From: Mesostigma viride
Taxonomy: Eukaryota > Streptophyta > Mesostigmatophyceae > Mesostigmatales > Mesostigmataceae
Reading direction: 5' to 3'
DNA: 31,016 nucleotides
Assembly (NCBI GenBank): GCA_009746045.1
Contig: RPFO01001545.1
Span: 1 to 31,016, forward strand
Numbering within the stretch: position 1 is the stretch's first letter; each line of letters begins with the position of its first letter. Both the position numbers and the translations under genes were made by a program. Below the pieces are notes generated by a model that saw only the letters and a program-made list of their open reading frames with translations, made no database searches and was not told where the DNA came from. Of this stretch, positions 31,001-31,016 are shown one piece after another.

Positions 31001-31016
31001 GGCGAAATGGACAGCA

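Noticed and set aside
1-31016. tRNA or rRNA genes
   Set aside because: No cloverleaf with TTCRANY-type arm or rRNA-like block was noticed by eye; a tRNAscan-SE run would be decisive.

Overview
This window looks like part of a GC-rich (roughly 60-65% by eye) nucleocytoplasmic large DNA virus genome (Nucleocytoviricota), most plausibly a virus of an alga or other protist. The marker genes are a PCNA sliding clamp, a VLTF-3-like late transcription factor, a VLTF-2/A1L-like zinc protein with an FCSF-x-C motif, and a T7 gp2.5-like single-strand DNA-binding protein with an acidic tail. Algal-virus flavour comes from a 93-residue Kcv-type potassium-channel-like protein and a captured Rieske oxygenase with a plastid-transit-like N-terminus. 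No tRNA, rRNA, IS element or cas gene was seen. Genus and host cannot be fixed from this piece. An endogenised copy in a GC-rich algal genome is a possible alternative.

Layout. 0-5.6 kb holds a 5'-partial gene, the VLTF-2-like factor, a small reverse-strand gene, the first of three 'GVAKG' family proteins, an HNH-nuclease-like protein, the SSB and a basic protein. 5.6-9.8 kb is more accessory: a tandem duplication of a BRO-N-like gene with its promoter and leader, the Rieske oxygenase, a lower-GC orphan and another orphan. 9.8-12.1 kb carries two tandem LamG-like (jelly-roll) paralogues, candidate virion surface or fibre proteins. 12.2-14.75 kb has a small orphan, a RING-like gene and a striking palindrome of about 0.8 kb. 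A 98-bp piece of that palindrome is repeated exactly nearby. 14.75-19.1 kb encodes a possible minor virion protein, two orphans, and a same-strand run of small membrane or very basic proteins. 19.2-21.8 kb has a KilA-N gene, a BRO relic between 40-bp direct repeats, and an intact BRO-like gene. 21.9-23.3 kb has the channel-like gene, two micro-ORFs and two neighbouring proteins with MGCC/MGNCC N-termini. 23.2-26.0 kb carries the other two GVAKG paralogues. 26-31 kb has small orphans, VLTF-3 and PCNA.

How the genes fit together. PCNA and SSB serve replication. VLTF-2 and VLTF-3 serve late transcription. The LamG pair, the 14.75-15.26 kb protein, the basic protein and the small membrane proteins would suit the virion. 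The BRO and KilA-N genes are the usual DNA-binding accessory families of large viruses. Two promoter styles recur: an AT-rich TATAATA-like element within about 10-35 bp of the ATG, and a TATAAA/CATAAAA box followed by a leader of about 50-225 nt.

Data quality. At least seven genes read smoothly only if an indel is allowed: 3-618 (two), 9857-10962, 23086-23269, 23253-24671 (three), 26718-27238, 27404-28044 and 28832-30104. Possibly 1983-3372 is another. No internal nonsense codons accompany these shifts, which points to sequencing indels more than to old decay. Such genes are given as single loci with the break noted, and no repaired product is written out.
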